The notes beneath the pieces are model-generated. The model was not told where the DNA came from. It saw nothing but the letters and a program-made list of their open reading frames with translations, and made no database searches. Source: GCA-2706205 sp964215955 (GTDB lineage: Bacteria; Bdellovibrionota; Bacteriovoracia; Bacteriovoracales; Bacteriovoracaceae). From it: a stretch of DNA of 64,000 nt. The position numbers and the translations under genes were made by a program. The stretch covers positions 20,423-84,422 of the forward strand of contig CAXPDR010000015.1 of the NCBI GenBank assembly GCA_964215955.1, in the 5' to 3' direction. This document shows, piece by piece, positions 16,718 to 24,650 of the stretch; within the stretch, counting starts at the first letter, position 1; each line of letters begins with the position of its first letter.

Positions 16718-17656
16718 ATGAAAAAAGGACTTTTTCTACTTGTTTTATGCCAGCCAGTTTTTGCTGAAAATTATAAAATTCACATTTTAAAGGAAGGGGA
16801 AACTCTATCTGAGATTCTGTGGAATCATGGATACAAACCTCTTTATGGAGAAAACAACTGGGTAGATAAAACTCTTAAAATGAACCATCTCCAAACAGTA
16901 CAAGACAAGGAGATCAAAAAAGGATTCCCAATAATACTACCAAGCAAGGAAGATCCAAGCCGCCCAGCGACTGTGACAAAATATAAAACGATTAAAGAAG
17001 TAAAATACGTCAATCGAAATAATCGTTATATTTCTAAACATCAAGAAGTCTTTTTAAAGTCTGGAATAACCAGCTTAAATGGTGAAGTAAAATCAAATAA
17101 TGTTGATTATTCGGAAACTATCAATGTAGGTTTTTTAGTTGAAGGAAAAAATGACTATAGAATAGGATCATTAATTTACAATTTTGATGGAGAGCTCAAT
17201 TATAAAAACTCTTCTACAGCAAAATATAACTATGAAAGTGACTTAAAATTAAAACCTACGTATGGCCTAAGAACTTCCATGAGACTAAATAAATCAACTC
17301 TCCCTTTTGAGTTTGGTTTCTCTTATAAAGTTGAAGAAGAAAGTATTGTCGACTTTGACGAAAAAGTTAATGCGAGAAGAGATCAAAACCACTGGGTTGG
17401 ATTTAGGCTTAACAAAAAAAATATTAATGTATTTGGAAACCTTCTAGATTACGAAGGTATTTATGAAAAAAACTTTATTCAGAACTCACTTTCTAATGAC
17501 AAAAGATATGAAGCCTCAAGATTTAGCTTTAAAGTTAGAGATAATATAACTGATAGTTTGTTTACTGAAGCCATTCTTAATTGGACAAATTATACTGGAA
17601 CAGAAGTTTCTCAAACTGATTCATTTGCTTTTAATCTAATTTATAAAATCCAATAG
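16718..17656 (+). CDS. Exported LysM-like protein with a beta-rich C-terminal region
   Basis: A 312-residue protein. It has a signal peptide (MKKGLFLLVLCQPVFA, cut after VFA). Residues about 20-75 then resemble a LysM peptidoglycan-binding module: HILKEGETLSEILWNHGYKP, ending IKKGFPIILPS. From about 105 on, alternating aromatic/charged strands such as INVGFLVEGKNDYRIGSLIY and FAFNLIYKIQ suggest a small outer-membrane barrel or beta-sandwich that reaches the C-terminus. No known family is evident for this part. The lipoprotein gene follows after 8 nt, so the two probably act together in the cell envelope. Confidence 0.7.
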   Translation: MKKGLFLLVLCQPVFAENYKIHILKEGETLSEILWNHGYKPLYGENNWVDKTLKMNHLQTVQDKEIKKGFPIILPSKEDPSRPATVTKYKTIKEVKYVNRNNRYISKHQEVFLKSGITSLNGEVKSNNVDYSETINVGFLVEGKNDYRIGSLIYNFDGELNYKNSSTAKYNYESDLKLKPTYGLRTSMRLNKSTLPFEFGFSYKVEEESIVDFDEKVNARRDQNHWVGFRLNKKNINVFGNLLDYEGIYEKNFIQNSLSNDKRYEASRFSFKVRDNITDSLFTEAILNWTNYTGTEVSQTDSFAFNLIYKIQ

Positions 17657-17664
17657 GAATGATT

Positions 17665-18747
17665 ATGAAATATTTATTACTCCCTTTAATTCTATTATTC
17701 ACATCTTGCGAAGATAAAGTTTTTGAACCTGAAACAAGAATTGTACAAACTCCTACAATATGTCCCGAGCCAAATCCTGAAATAACTGCTTCAAAATTTA
17801 AGTTTGAAGGGATTAAAGATATCGACAATATTACAAGAACTTCGGCTATCATTAAATGGGATAAAGCTGAAGGTTTTCACCAATATAATATTATCGAAAT
17901 TCGTAGTAAAGACAGAGTTATTCATGCAAGTATTGATAAGGATCAAAGTACTTTTCAATTAAATAATTTAACTCCTGAAACAGAATATACATTCATGGTA
18001 AGAGCAATTGATAATGCGGGATTTCTTGAAACAAATACAAACTCAATAACCTTCAAAACCCTTCCATGGCCAAATTTTTCAAATCAAAAGTCTTTAGCTT
18101 TAAATGGTTCTCAAGCCTTAGAGTTACCGCCAAGTGATAAATTAAACCTTGGTAATGAATTTACTGTTTCAAACTGGGTAAAAGTTAGCGAAATACTACA
18201 AAAAGATGCAAGAATTTTTACACTTCATAAAGAGAGCTTTGCTACGACAGCTTTAAGTATTGGTATATCTGGGGGTAAGATTAAACTTATTTATTCAACA
18301 GAAAAAAATGAACTTAAAGAAGAATCCGTTGAGGTTAATATATTTAATAACCAGTGGGCTCATCTTGTATTAACCAAAAAAAATAATCAAATAAATCTTT
18401 ATTTGAATAATATAAAAATCATCTCGCTCAAAGAAAATCTTGCTAAATTTGGTTCTCACCCAGCTTTTATTGGATCTTACAGCGGTATACAAAAAGGTTT
18501 AGTTGGAAAAGTTGACGAGTTCTCAATTTTTAATAAAGCCTTTAGCTACCAAAAAATTGTTGAGTTAAATAATAATGGTCTCAGTATGGACTTAAGTGAT
18601 CATAGTATGTATTCCCATTTAATTTTGTGGTACCAAATTGGTGATCAATCCACTGATAATACAACGAATATAACGGACGTAATAAGTTCGCTCAATGCCA
18701 CACCGTTAAACATAAAAATTACAGATTTTGTTATAGATTCTCCTTAA
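17665..18747 (+). CDS. Lipoprotein with fibronectin type III and LamG-like domains
   Basis: The start is placed at 17665 because AGGA lies 6 nt upstream; the ATG at 17659 is too close to it. The signal peptide ends in a lipobox, LLFTSC. Residues about 45-130 form an FN3 domain (TSAIIKWDKAEGFHQYNI, TPETEYTFMVRAIDNAG). Residues about 145-300 form a LamG/concanavalin-like jellyroll (LALNGSQALELPPSDKLNLG, NNQWAHLVLTK, KVDEFSIFNKA). These domains typically bind carbohydrate or protein at the cell surface. It probably forms an envelope unit with the LysM protein just upstream. Attachment to prey is speculative. Confidence 0.78.
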   Translation: MKYLLLPLILLFTSCEDKVFEPETRIVQTPTICPEPNPEITASKFKFEGIKDIDNITRTSAIIKWDKAEGFHQYNIIEIRSKDRVIHASIDKDQSTFQLNNLTPETEYTFMVRAIDNAGFLETNTNSITFKTLPWPNFSNQKSLALNGSQALELPPSDKLNLGNEFTVSNWVKVSEILQKDARIFTLHKESFATTALSIGISGGKIKLIYSTEKNELKEESVEVNIFNNQWAHLVLTKKNNQINLYLNNIKIISLKENLAKFGSHPAFIGSYSGIQKGLVGKVDEFSIFNKAFSYQKIVELNNNGLSMDLSDHSMYSHLILWYQIGDQSTDNTTNITDVISSLNATPLNIKITDFVIDSP

Positions 18748-18776
18748 ATCAGACACTTAAACAAACATACCACCCA

Positions 18777-18805
18777 TTGTCAAAAACGAACGATCGTGCT
18801 AAAAT
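18777..18805 (+). promoter_or_regulatory. tetR promoter with probable autoregulatory operator in the spacer
   Basis: TTGTCA (18777-18782), a 17-nt spacer and TAAAAT (18800-18805). The spacer holds the perfect palindrome ACGATCGT (18790-18797), symmetric at 10 of 12 bases when widened to 18788-18799. A repressor bound there would block polymerase. The predicted transcription start falls at or next to the A of the ATG at 18812. Confidence 0.65.
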
Positions 18806-18811
18806 ACTCCT

Positions 18812-19390
18812 ATGAGTAAGAGTGTAAGTACGAAAGAAAACATTCTCAAAGTGGCCCTAGATCTTACCAGTAAGTTTGGTTTAGAAAGCTTATCAATTGG
18901 TGAATTAGCAAAATCAGTTGGAATGAGTAAGTCTGGCTTATTTGGTCACTTTAAATCCAAGGAAAAACTTCAAATCATGGTGATGGACTATGCTGCTGAT
19001 AATTTTACAAAACAAGTTATTTTACCTGCAATTAAAGAAGAAAGAGGGACGGCAAGAATTGAATCCATGATGAGAAACTGGAAGGCTTGGTCTGGTAGTT
19101 ATATGGCCGGAGGTTGTCCATTTTTAAGTTCAATCGTAGAATTTGATGACAGACCTGGAAAAGTTAGAGATCACATTAAGCTTCTTCAGGCTAGAATGAT
19201 TGGCACTTTCGAACGGGCAATAGAAATAGCCCAAGAAGAGAAGCAGATTGATAAGAAACAATCTGCCAAACAGTTAGCATATGAAATGTACTCGAATATG
19301 ATTGGTTATCATATTTTCTCAAGGCTTTTAAAAGATGAAAATGCTGAAGAGAAATTTAATAAATCTTACAAAAAAATTTTTAAACATTAG
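18812..19390 (+). CDS. TetR/AcrR-family transcriptional regulator
   Basis: A 192-residue repressor. The N-terminal helix-turn-helix is typical: ILKVALDLTSKFGLESLSIG, then ELAKSVGMSKSGLFGHFKSK, then EKLQIMVMDYA. The C-terminal ligand domain contains MAGGCPFLSSIVEFDDRPG, the GCPF signature of a subgroup that often controls stress or fatty-acid-type genes. No Shine-Dalgarno sequence precedes the ATG, and the predicted transcript begins at the ATG, so translation may be leaderless. The gene is followed by a small gene. No divergent target gene is present, so besides itself the targets are unknown. Confidence 0.92.
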   Translation: MSKSVSTKENILKVALDLTSKFGLESLSIGELAKSVGMSKSGLFGHFKSKEKLQIMVMDYAADNFTKQVILPAIKEERGTARIESMMRNWKAWSGSYMAGGCPFLSSIVEFDDRPGKVRDHIKLLQARMIGTFERAIEIAQEEKQIDKKQSAKQLAYEMYSNMIGYHIFSRLLKDENAEEKFNKSYKKIFKH

Positions 19391-19407
19391 GTTGTTTGGA
19401 GGTAAGC

Positions 19408-19623
19408 ATGAGTATCACACTAAGATTAGTAAACTTAATCGACAAATTACAGATTCAAAATTATTTTATTGAAAAAGACAATAAAACAATTTTCACTCCT
19501 GTCCTTATCAAATTTAACACTGAAGCTCTTGAAAAGGCAGCTGATAAAGTGATCAGAACAAAAGGTAAACCTTACAAGATTAATGACTTAGAAAAAAGTA
19601 TGTTGAACGATTTAGATATTTAA
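19408..19623 (+). CDS. Small protein of unknown function
   Basis: A 71-residue protein that starts at the ATG at 19408, preceded by GGAGG at normal spacing. It has a hydrophobic N-terminal helix (MSITLRLVNLIDKLQIQ), a short beta segment and a Lys/Asp-rich C-terminus (PYKINDLEKSMLNDLDI). No family recognised. It follows tetR after 17 nt and is probably co-transcribed with it. The convergent cyclotransferase-like gene ends 14 nt downstream. Confidence 0.6.
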   Translation: MSITLRLVNLIDKLQIQNYFIEKDNKTIFTPVLIKFNTEALEKAADKVIRTKGKPYKINDLEKSMLNDLDI

Positions 19624-19625
19624 TT

Positions 19626-19699
19626 AATTAAGGCCTATTATAATAAGTTGCATAGTTTTTCCCTCAACTGATCATGCAATTTATAAATAGGCCTTAATT
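19626..19699. repeat. 14-bp perfect inverted repeat at a convergent gene junction
   Basis: AATTAAGGCCTATT (19626-19639) and AATAGGCCTTAATT (19686-19699) are exact reverse complements separated by 46 nt. The right arm lies in the 3' end of the cyclotransferase-like gene. It could form a long-loop hairpin in transcripts from either side, or bind a dimeric protein. No T-tract makes it a clear terminator. Confidence 0.5.
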
Positions 19700-20303
19700 C
19701 TTTTTCTAGCCATCTTCTTTTTCCATAAAAAAGTAAGCTAAATCCATAATCAATTTCGAAACTTTCTTTAAATTGATGTTTCTTTAAACCATCTATATAC
19801 TCTTTAGGAAATCCCCTATCCTCAGAAGCTTTTATTATATTATTTAAATAAATTTTTGAAGGATATAAGTCAAACTTTGGTTCTTTTACAAAGTAGCACC
19901 AGCATTCAATCTTCTTTCCACCACTTTTTAATTTAACTCTAACTTTTCTACGTTCATAAGCCCCAAAACCACACCATTCCATTGCATCTAAAAGTTTCAA
20001 AGATAAAGGGTCCAACTTATAAACGACTCCCCATACAGATGAATTTTCTTTTCTATAAACTCCCCCATAACCTTTATTTTTATATTCATTAGCGAGTGTG
20101 AACAATAACTGATGATCTTGAAGTTCTGCTTCTCCTAATTCTGAAGCATTCATATTTTTATCTGTAAATCTGTTAACTGTTAGATTTGCACCGTAACCAA
20201 AATATAATTCAGTTTGTTGATTTATGTTTGATTTTTTAGAATTTGCATTAACTAATGCTTGTAAGGAATGTTTTATAAGTCTTTGTCTGAGTATACTGAA
20301 CAT
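19638..20303 (-). CDS. Gamma-glutamylcyclotransferase-like protein
   Basis: A 221-residue protein with the GGCT (AIG2/BtrG) fold. It shows the N-terminal FGYGANLTVNRF loop that binds the gamma-glutamyl group, the GYGGVYRKENSSVWGVVYKL strand, and LDAMEWCGFGAYERRKV, where the Glu of DAMEW matches the catalytic acid. In this family the reaction releases 5-oxoproline from gamma-glutamyl amines, and substrates vary widely. A basic N-terminal extension of about 30 residues and a helical C-terminal tail (about 150-221) go beyond the core domain. Cytoplasmic, single gene. The substrate is unknown. Confidence 0.8.
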   Translation of the reverse strand: MFSILRQRLIKHSLQALVNANSKKSNINQQTELYFGYGANLTVNRFTDKNMNASELGEAELQDHQLLFTLANEYKNKGYGGVYRKENSSVWGVVYKLDPLSLKLLDAMEWCGFGAYERRKVRVKLKSGGKKIECWCYFVKEPKFDLYPSKIYLNNIIKASEDRGFPKEYIDGLKKHQFKESFEIDYGFSLLFYGKRRWLEKELRPIYKLHDQLREKLCNLL

Positions 20304-20315
20304 AAAATTCTCTCA

Positions 20316-20343
20316 TAAAACAAAGCCCCTTGCGGGGCTTTGT
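20316..20343 (-). terminator. Intrinsic terminator of the coiled-coil lipoprotein gene
   Basis: Perfect 10-bp stem (ACAAAGCCCC with GGGGCTTTGT, 20320-20329 and 20334-20343), 4-nt loop, and TTTT on the minus strand right after it. It begins 4 nt beyond the stop codon at 20348. Confidence 0.9.
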
Positions 20344-20347
20344 GATT

Positions 20348-21994
20348 TTATTGAATCGTCTCATTTAAATGTTTAATAAATTCTGCTTTCTCTTTAGCCC
20401 TTTGTTCAAGTATAGCCTTAACGATTCTAGCTTCTTGCTCGGCTTTAGCCTTAGCTTTAGCGTCTTTTTCTGCTTGAATTTTTGCCAACCTTTCAGCTTC
20501 AGTCTTCTGTGCAGCTGCATCTTTTCTAGCTTTTTCTGCAGCAATTCGATCTTGTTCAGCTTTAAGAGCTTCATCTTTATCACGTCTTTCTAACTCTTTT
20601 TTCTTAGTTAAAAGTTTAAAGTGATGAGAGATCTCTTTTGAATAGTCCATACCAAATTTTTCTGCAGCAATCATTGCCATAACCTTAGCTTTATTCGCAT
20701 TTGAGTTAACAAAGTTCCTTGCTTCTTCTTCAAAAGCTTTTTCTTCAGCAATCTGAGCTTCTCTTTCAGCTTTAGCTTTTGCAGCAGCTGCAATTTGAGC
20801 CTGCCTTTCTTGCTCTAATTTTTTAGTTTTTCTTTCTTCAACCTTTCTTTTGTTTTCAGCTGCAAGTCGCTCACCTTCTGCTACTAAATCTTTTAAATGC
20901 TTTTCTGCTGCTGCTTTTTCTTTAGCTTTTCTCTCCCTAATTTTAGCGGCTTCTTGTTTTGCTTTTTCTTCTGCTTGTTTTCTATAAAATTCTTCTAATA
21001 TTTGTTCTGCTGTTAAATCAGGAAATTTTTCTTGCACCATTTTCATTATTTTTTCTTGTCTAACTTGTTCTGCCTTTTCAGCAGCAACTCTTTCAGCTTC
21101 TTTTCTTTCAGCTTCTAATCTTACAGCCTTCTCTTCAGCTTCAATTCTGGCTTTTTCTTCATTTTCAGCTTTTATCTGAGCAACTCTTTCTGCAAATTGT
21201 CTATCATCTTCTTCTATTGCTAGTTTAATTTGTTCTTCAACATTACCTGCACATTCTTCTCTAATTTTAAGACCAATTTCAAAGTGCTCATTTTCAATCT
21301 TAGTTTTAGCGAGCCTTGTTCCAGATATTGCATTCTGAACAATCTCATCTTCTAAAAATTCTTTTTGACCTCGGGTCAAATCTAAATCTTTTACTTCCAA
21401 GGAATTAAACTCTAAATTTTTAAAATCAATCTCTGATAAAATATCTGAATCCACTTGATCATTCGATGAAATAACTAAATGATACTCTTCACCTTCAGCA
21501 GAAATCGGTTGGATACCTATGGCCTGCATATTAATATTGGACTCTCTTCCTGGATCTAGGCTAAGTCCATTTAATTCATATAGTTTTTCTAAGTCTACAT
21601 TATCTTGGTTATTCTGAAACTTAAGGGAGATATCAACAGGATTAACTTCTTCTTCGTTAATATCACTGTCTAAATCTGTCTGTACATCTGAATTAAAATC
21701 AGAAACCTCTGCATCAATAAGTTCAACAGCTTCTTCTTCTGTTGATTCTTCAATCTCCATATCCACCCCTGATGTCTTTTTTAGTATATAAGAGGGAGCA
21801 ACATTGAAAACAGCTTCATCACAAGATGCGACAAAACTATCATCTACTATTGATGTTTTTTTATCAACAACTTTAGTTTCTTTCTTTTTCTTATCAACAG
21901 GATCCGATTTAACCTTCGATTTATCCTTAGTTGCATTACAACTCATTAATAAAAATGCAGATGTGGCCAACACCACAGGTAGTCTTCTCTTCAT
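20348..21994 (-). CDS. Long coiled-coil lipoprotein
   Basis: A 548-residue protein. The ATG at 21994 has AGGAGAGG upstream; the longer frame from 22054 lacks a ribosome site. The signal peptide ends LLMSC, a lipobox. An acidic linker follows (about 25-130) and then a mixed domain (about 130-240) containing LEKLYELNGLSLDPG. A very long Ala/Glu/Lys/Arg helix follows (about 245-548), broken by two short non-repetitive patches (near FPDLTAEQILEEF and FGMDYSKEISHHFKL). The composition is like TolA domain II or other envelope-spanning helical rods. No enzymatic motif. It could bridge the outer membrane and peptidoglycan. The family is not recognised. Confidence 0.78.
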   Translation of the reverse strand: MKRRLPVVLATSAFLLMSCNATKDKSKVKSDPVDKKKKETKVVDKKTSIVDDSFVASCDEAVFNVAPSYILKKTSGVDMEIEESTEEEAVELIDAEVSDFNSDVQTDLDSDINEEEVNPVDISLKFQNNQDNVDLEKLYELNGLSLDPGRESNINMQAIGIQPISAEGEEYHLVISSNDQVDSDILSEIDFKNLEFNSLEVKDLDLTRGQKEFLEDEIVQNAISGTRLAKTKIENEHFEIGLKIREECAGNVEEQIKLAIEEDDRQFAERVAQIKAENEEKARIEAEEKAVRLEAERKEAERVAAEKAEQVRQEKIMKMVQEKFPDLTAEQILEEFYRKQAEEKAKQEAAKIRERKAKEKAAAEKHLKDLVAEGERLAAENKRKVEERKTKKLEQERQAQIAAAAKAKAEREAQIAEEKAFEEEARNFVNSNANKAKVMAMIAAEKFGMDYSKEISHHFKLLTKKKELERRDKDEALKAEQDRIAAEKARKDAAAQKTEAERLAKIQAEKDAKAKAKAEQEARIVKAILEQRAKEKAEFIKHLNETIQ

Positions 21995-22101
21995 AAACCT
22001 CTCCTGATGAAAATTTAAACAAATACATGGTTGTTGATGCAACTTAAATACCAAAACCTATTACGCTATTTCAATCGCTTACCAATGAATATAAAGAGAA
22101 A

Positions 22102-22124
22102 CACTGTTTAACTATTTAACAGTG
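22102..22124. promoter_or_regulatory. Inverted repeat in a divergent promoter region
   Basis: CACTGTT (22102-22108) and AACAGTG (22118-22124) are exact inverted heptamers with a 9-nt centre. They lie between the lipoprotein gene (minus, ATG 21994) and the redox locus (plus, ATG 22262). Size and symmetry fit a dimer operator; no regulator is assigned. Confidence 0.35.
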
Positions 22125-22261
22125 ACAATAAATTAATCACCTAAGACATAGCTTTAAACTATACCATATATACTTTATTGATATTTTTCACATACCCGAA
22201 TTTTGAGTAAATCTAGACAAGAAGCAGAAAACATTCTGCAAACTTTTAAAAGGAGAGAATT

Positions 22262-22909
22262 ATGTTTAAACAATTAACTAAGGCATTAGTTATTGGAAGT
22301 TTAACAGTTTCATCAAGTTTTGCTGCAACTGGAGTCTATCAATTAACTATCCAAAACCTGACCAATGGTCAACCTATTACTTCCCCCGTTATTGCAGTTC
22401 ATGCACCTGGCTATGAACTCCTTAAGGTAGGTCAAAAAGCTACAAAAGCATTAGGAAAGCTTGCCACAGACGGAATTACCAAAGATTTAGAAGCCGAGCT
22501 TTCTTATGAAAAAGATGTTGTCAGAACGGCAGTAGGTTCGGGAATTATCCTTCCAGGTCAAAGCCAATCGATTGAAGTTTTGGCAAAAAATCCACATTTT
22601 AAAATTTCGGCCATCGCGATGTTAGCCAGAACTAATGATGCCATCACAGCTAAAAATGGATTAAGTTTAAAATTGAAACCAGGTCAATCCTATTCTGCAT
22701 TCCTTAATACCTACGATGCAGGAGTCGAAGTAAATACTGAATCTTGTAATGCAGTACCTGCCCCTCCTTGTAATTCACATAATGTAGGTGAAACGGAGAA
22801 TGGTATTATCAAGCCTCATGTAGGAATTTTAGGGTTAGGAGATCTCGATTTGGCGAGAGATTCTTTCGCTAAAGAAGCCGCAAAGTTAACAATTAAAAGG
22901 ATTAAATAA
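22262..22909 (+). CDS. Exported spondin-domain protein
   Basis: A 215-residue protein with signal peptide (cut after SSFA). Residues about 24-165 match the Spondin_N domain: YQLTIQNLTNGQPITSPVI, AVHAPGYELLKVGQ, LATDGITKDL, ILPGQSQSIEV and the highly conserved AIAMLARTNDAIT (family consensus SMLxxTNDxF). The NTYDAGVEVNTESC segment follows; bacterial spondin-domain proteins also have a YDAGTExN motif there. It is the first gene of a six-gene plus-strand run, with AAAAGGAG 6 nt upstream. The next ATG overlaps its stop by one base. Function of the bacterial domain is not established; calcium-binding adhesion is inferred from eukaryotic homologues. Confidence 0.85.
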   Translation: MFKQLTKALVIGSLTVSSSFAATGVYQLTIQNLTNGQPITSPVIAVHAPGYELLKVGQKATKALGKLATDGITKDLEAELSYEKDVVRTAVGSGIILPGQSQSIEVLAKNPHFKISAIAMLARTNDAITAKNGLSLKLKPGQSYSAFLNTYDAGVEVNTESCNAVPAPPCNSHNVGETENGIIKPHVGILGLGDLDLARDSFAKEAAKLTIKRIK

Positions 22910-23406
22910 TGAAAACTTTAATTTTAGGTGCCGTATTAATTTTAAGTTCAATGAACTTATCAGCTGAAACTGCAAGAGATATCTCAACTTATAATTTAAA
23001 TAATATTGGACAAGGTTTTATCAACGGTGAAGATCAAAGCAAGGCAAAAGCATTTGATATTATTTCAGTTTACCCAGAAGGTGGATCTTCAATAAAACAA
23101 GGTTCTGAAACTTTCAAAACTCAATATAAAGGGGTTGAATACCTTTTTAGCTCACAAAAAAACTTGGATCTATTTTTAACAAATCCAACAAAATTTGAGC
23201 CAACTTATGGTGGTTGGTGTGCAAGAGCAATGGCCGTTGGCCAGTATGTTCATATAAATACCTCTTTATACACAGAATATAAAGGAAGATACTTTTTCTT
23301 TGTTAATAACAGAGCAAAAAGAAACTTTGATAGAAGTAAAGAAGAAATGGTTAAAAATGCAGATGCAAACTGGAAACAGATTTCAGGTGAAGATCCAAGA
23401 CTTTAA
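22909..23406 (+). CDS. Exported YHS-domain protein
   Basis: A 165-residue protein with signal peptide (cut after LSA). The YHS-like domain covers about 65-150: YKGVEYLFSSQKNLDLFLTN, then NPTKFEPTYGGWCARAMAVG with the typical YGGxCA, then YKGRYFFFVNNRAKRNFDRS and the C-terminal NADANWKQI. Periplasmic YHS proteins of this type are thought to bind metal (copper or iron), with the Cys as ligand, and are often found beside cytochromes. Here it lies between a spondin protein and a diheme cytochrome, in the same run. Metal identity is unknown. Confidence 0.85.
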   Translation: MKTLILGAVLILSSMNLSAETARDISTYNLNNIGQGFINGEDQSKAKAFDIISVYPEGGSSIKQGSETFKTQYKGVEYLFSSQKNLDLFLTNPTKFEPTYGGWCARAMAVGQYVHINTSLYTEYKGRYFFFVNNRAKRNFDRSKEEMVKNADANWKQISGEDPRL

Positions 23407-23437
23407 TCATTACTAAAAACTAGGTACAGGAAAGCTC

Positions 23438-24100
23438 ATGAAAACAATAATTTTAAGTGTATTATCTTTAACTCTCTTAACATCATGTGGAAATTCATTG
23501 GAATTCAAAGAGGATCCAGTACCTAGCTTTGGGAATACACAGAGAGGCATTCAAAACACAATTGATTTTAACCAAGTTCAAACAGAAATATTTAGTAAAA
23601 GCTGTAATCAATGCCACCCTGGATATTCGGATTATAAAGCTGTGTTTGATGACAGAAATAAGATTTTAAAGGCCGTACAACGAGGGACAATGCCTAAGAA
23701 TGCACCTGCTTTAGATAATGATCTACAAGAAATTCTGAGTCAATGGGTTCTGGCTGGAGCCCCAAACACTTTAGACTTGAATCCGCCACCTCCAACTCAA
23801 GAGGAAAAATTAATGGCAACATGGAGTTCACTATCAAAAAGGGTATTTTTCCCTAAATGTGTTCAATGCCATAATCCACAAGGTCAAGCCAGTTTTCTTG
23901 ACTTGAGTACAAGACAAAAGTTTTTTGATCAAAGAGATTATATCTTAAATAACTTTGAAGATGTAGAAACAAGTTTTCTCATTGAAGTTCTTCGAGATCC
24001 TAATGAACCAATGCCACCAGCTTACTCAGGATTAGAGAGGCTTGATGAAGAAGAAATAAAGGCCGTTATCAAATGGATTGAATTAGGTCTTCCAAACTAA
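23438..24100 (+). CDS. Diheme c-type cytochrome lipoprotein
   Basis: A 220-residue lipoprotein (lipobox LLTSC, Cys17). It has two heme c sites, CNQCH at 56-60 and CVQCH at 141-145. Each is followed by a probable axial Met, in GTMP (Met85) and EPMPP (Met192). The two halves look like a duplicated single-heme domain (each ends in ILSQWVLAGAPN or VIKWIELGLPN). Membrane anchoring and two hemes suit electron transfer across the periplasm, perhaps to the cytochrome-porin two genes downstream. Partners are inferred from gene order. Confidence 0.88.
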   Translation: MKTIILSVLSLTLLTSCGNSLEFKEDPVPSFGNTQRGIQNTIDFNQVQTEIFSKSCNQCHPGYSDYKAVFDDRNKILKAVQRGTMPKNAPALDNDLQEILSQWVLAGAPNTLDLNPPPPTQEEKLMATWSSLSKRVFFPKCVQCHNPQGQASFLDLSTRQKFFDQRDYILNNFEDVETSFLIEVLRDPNEPMPPAYSGLERLDEEEIKAVIKWIELGLPN

Positions 24101-24118
24101 AATTTAATGGAGTTTAAA

Positions 24119-24646
24119 ATGAAAACAATATTACTAATAATCGCCTTATGTCCAAGTATAACCATAGCTGCTAATAAAATAATACATCAAAAGTTAAATT
24201 TTAAAGCAATTGGAAAACCAGCATTTATTAAAGCAAGTGGATCTATCCCCTTACAAGAAATAGAAATAAAGTTAAAAGAAAACAAAATAAGCGGGAAATT
24301 CACTGCTAATATGACAAAGCTAAATTCAGGTATTGAGTTAAGAGATGAACATCTCACAGAGAAGTACCTCCATGTAAATAAATTTCCAGTAGCAACATTC
24401 ACCTTTGATGAACAGATAATAAATCTAGACTCAGATACCCAAAAACTGAAAGGAAAGTTTCTATTTCATGGCAAGGAACAAGATAAAGAAGTTGAAGTAA
24501 TGTTAAACAAAAATGGCGAAATTTTAGATCTAAAGACAGAATTTAAAATTAAATTAACTGATTACGATATTGATTTACCATCATTTCAAGGGATTACAGC
24601 TGCTGATACAGTAACCATCAAATTAGAATCTAAAATAGGATTGTAA
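24119..24646 (+). CDS. YceI-family periplasmic protein
   Basis: A 175-residue protein. The start is the ATG at 24119, which has GGAG 6 nt upstream; the ATG at 24107 has no site. A signal peptide (cut after TIAA) is followed by the YceI lipocalin-like barrel: SGKFTANMTKLNSGIELRDE, HLTEKYLHVNKFPVATFTF, KGKFLFHGKEQDKEV and a C-terminal DYDIDLPSFQGITAADTVTI. YceI proteins bind long isoprenoids such as ubiquinone in the periplasm. In this locus it may deliver or hold a quinone for the cytochromes, which is inference. Confidence 0.9.
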   Translation: MKTILLIIALCPSITIAANKIIHQKLNFKAIGKPAFIKASGSIPLQEIEIKLKENKISGKFTANMTKLNSGIELRDEHLTEKYLHVNKFPVATFTFDEQIINLDSDTQKLKGKFLFHGKEQDKEVEVMLNKNGEILDLKTEFKIKLTDYDIDLPSFQGITAADTVTIKLESKIGL

Positions 24647-24650
24647 AAAT

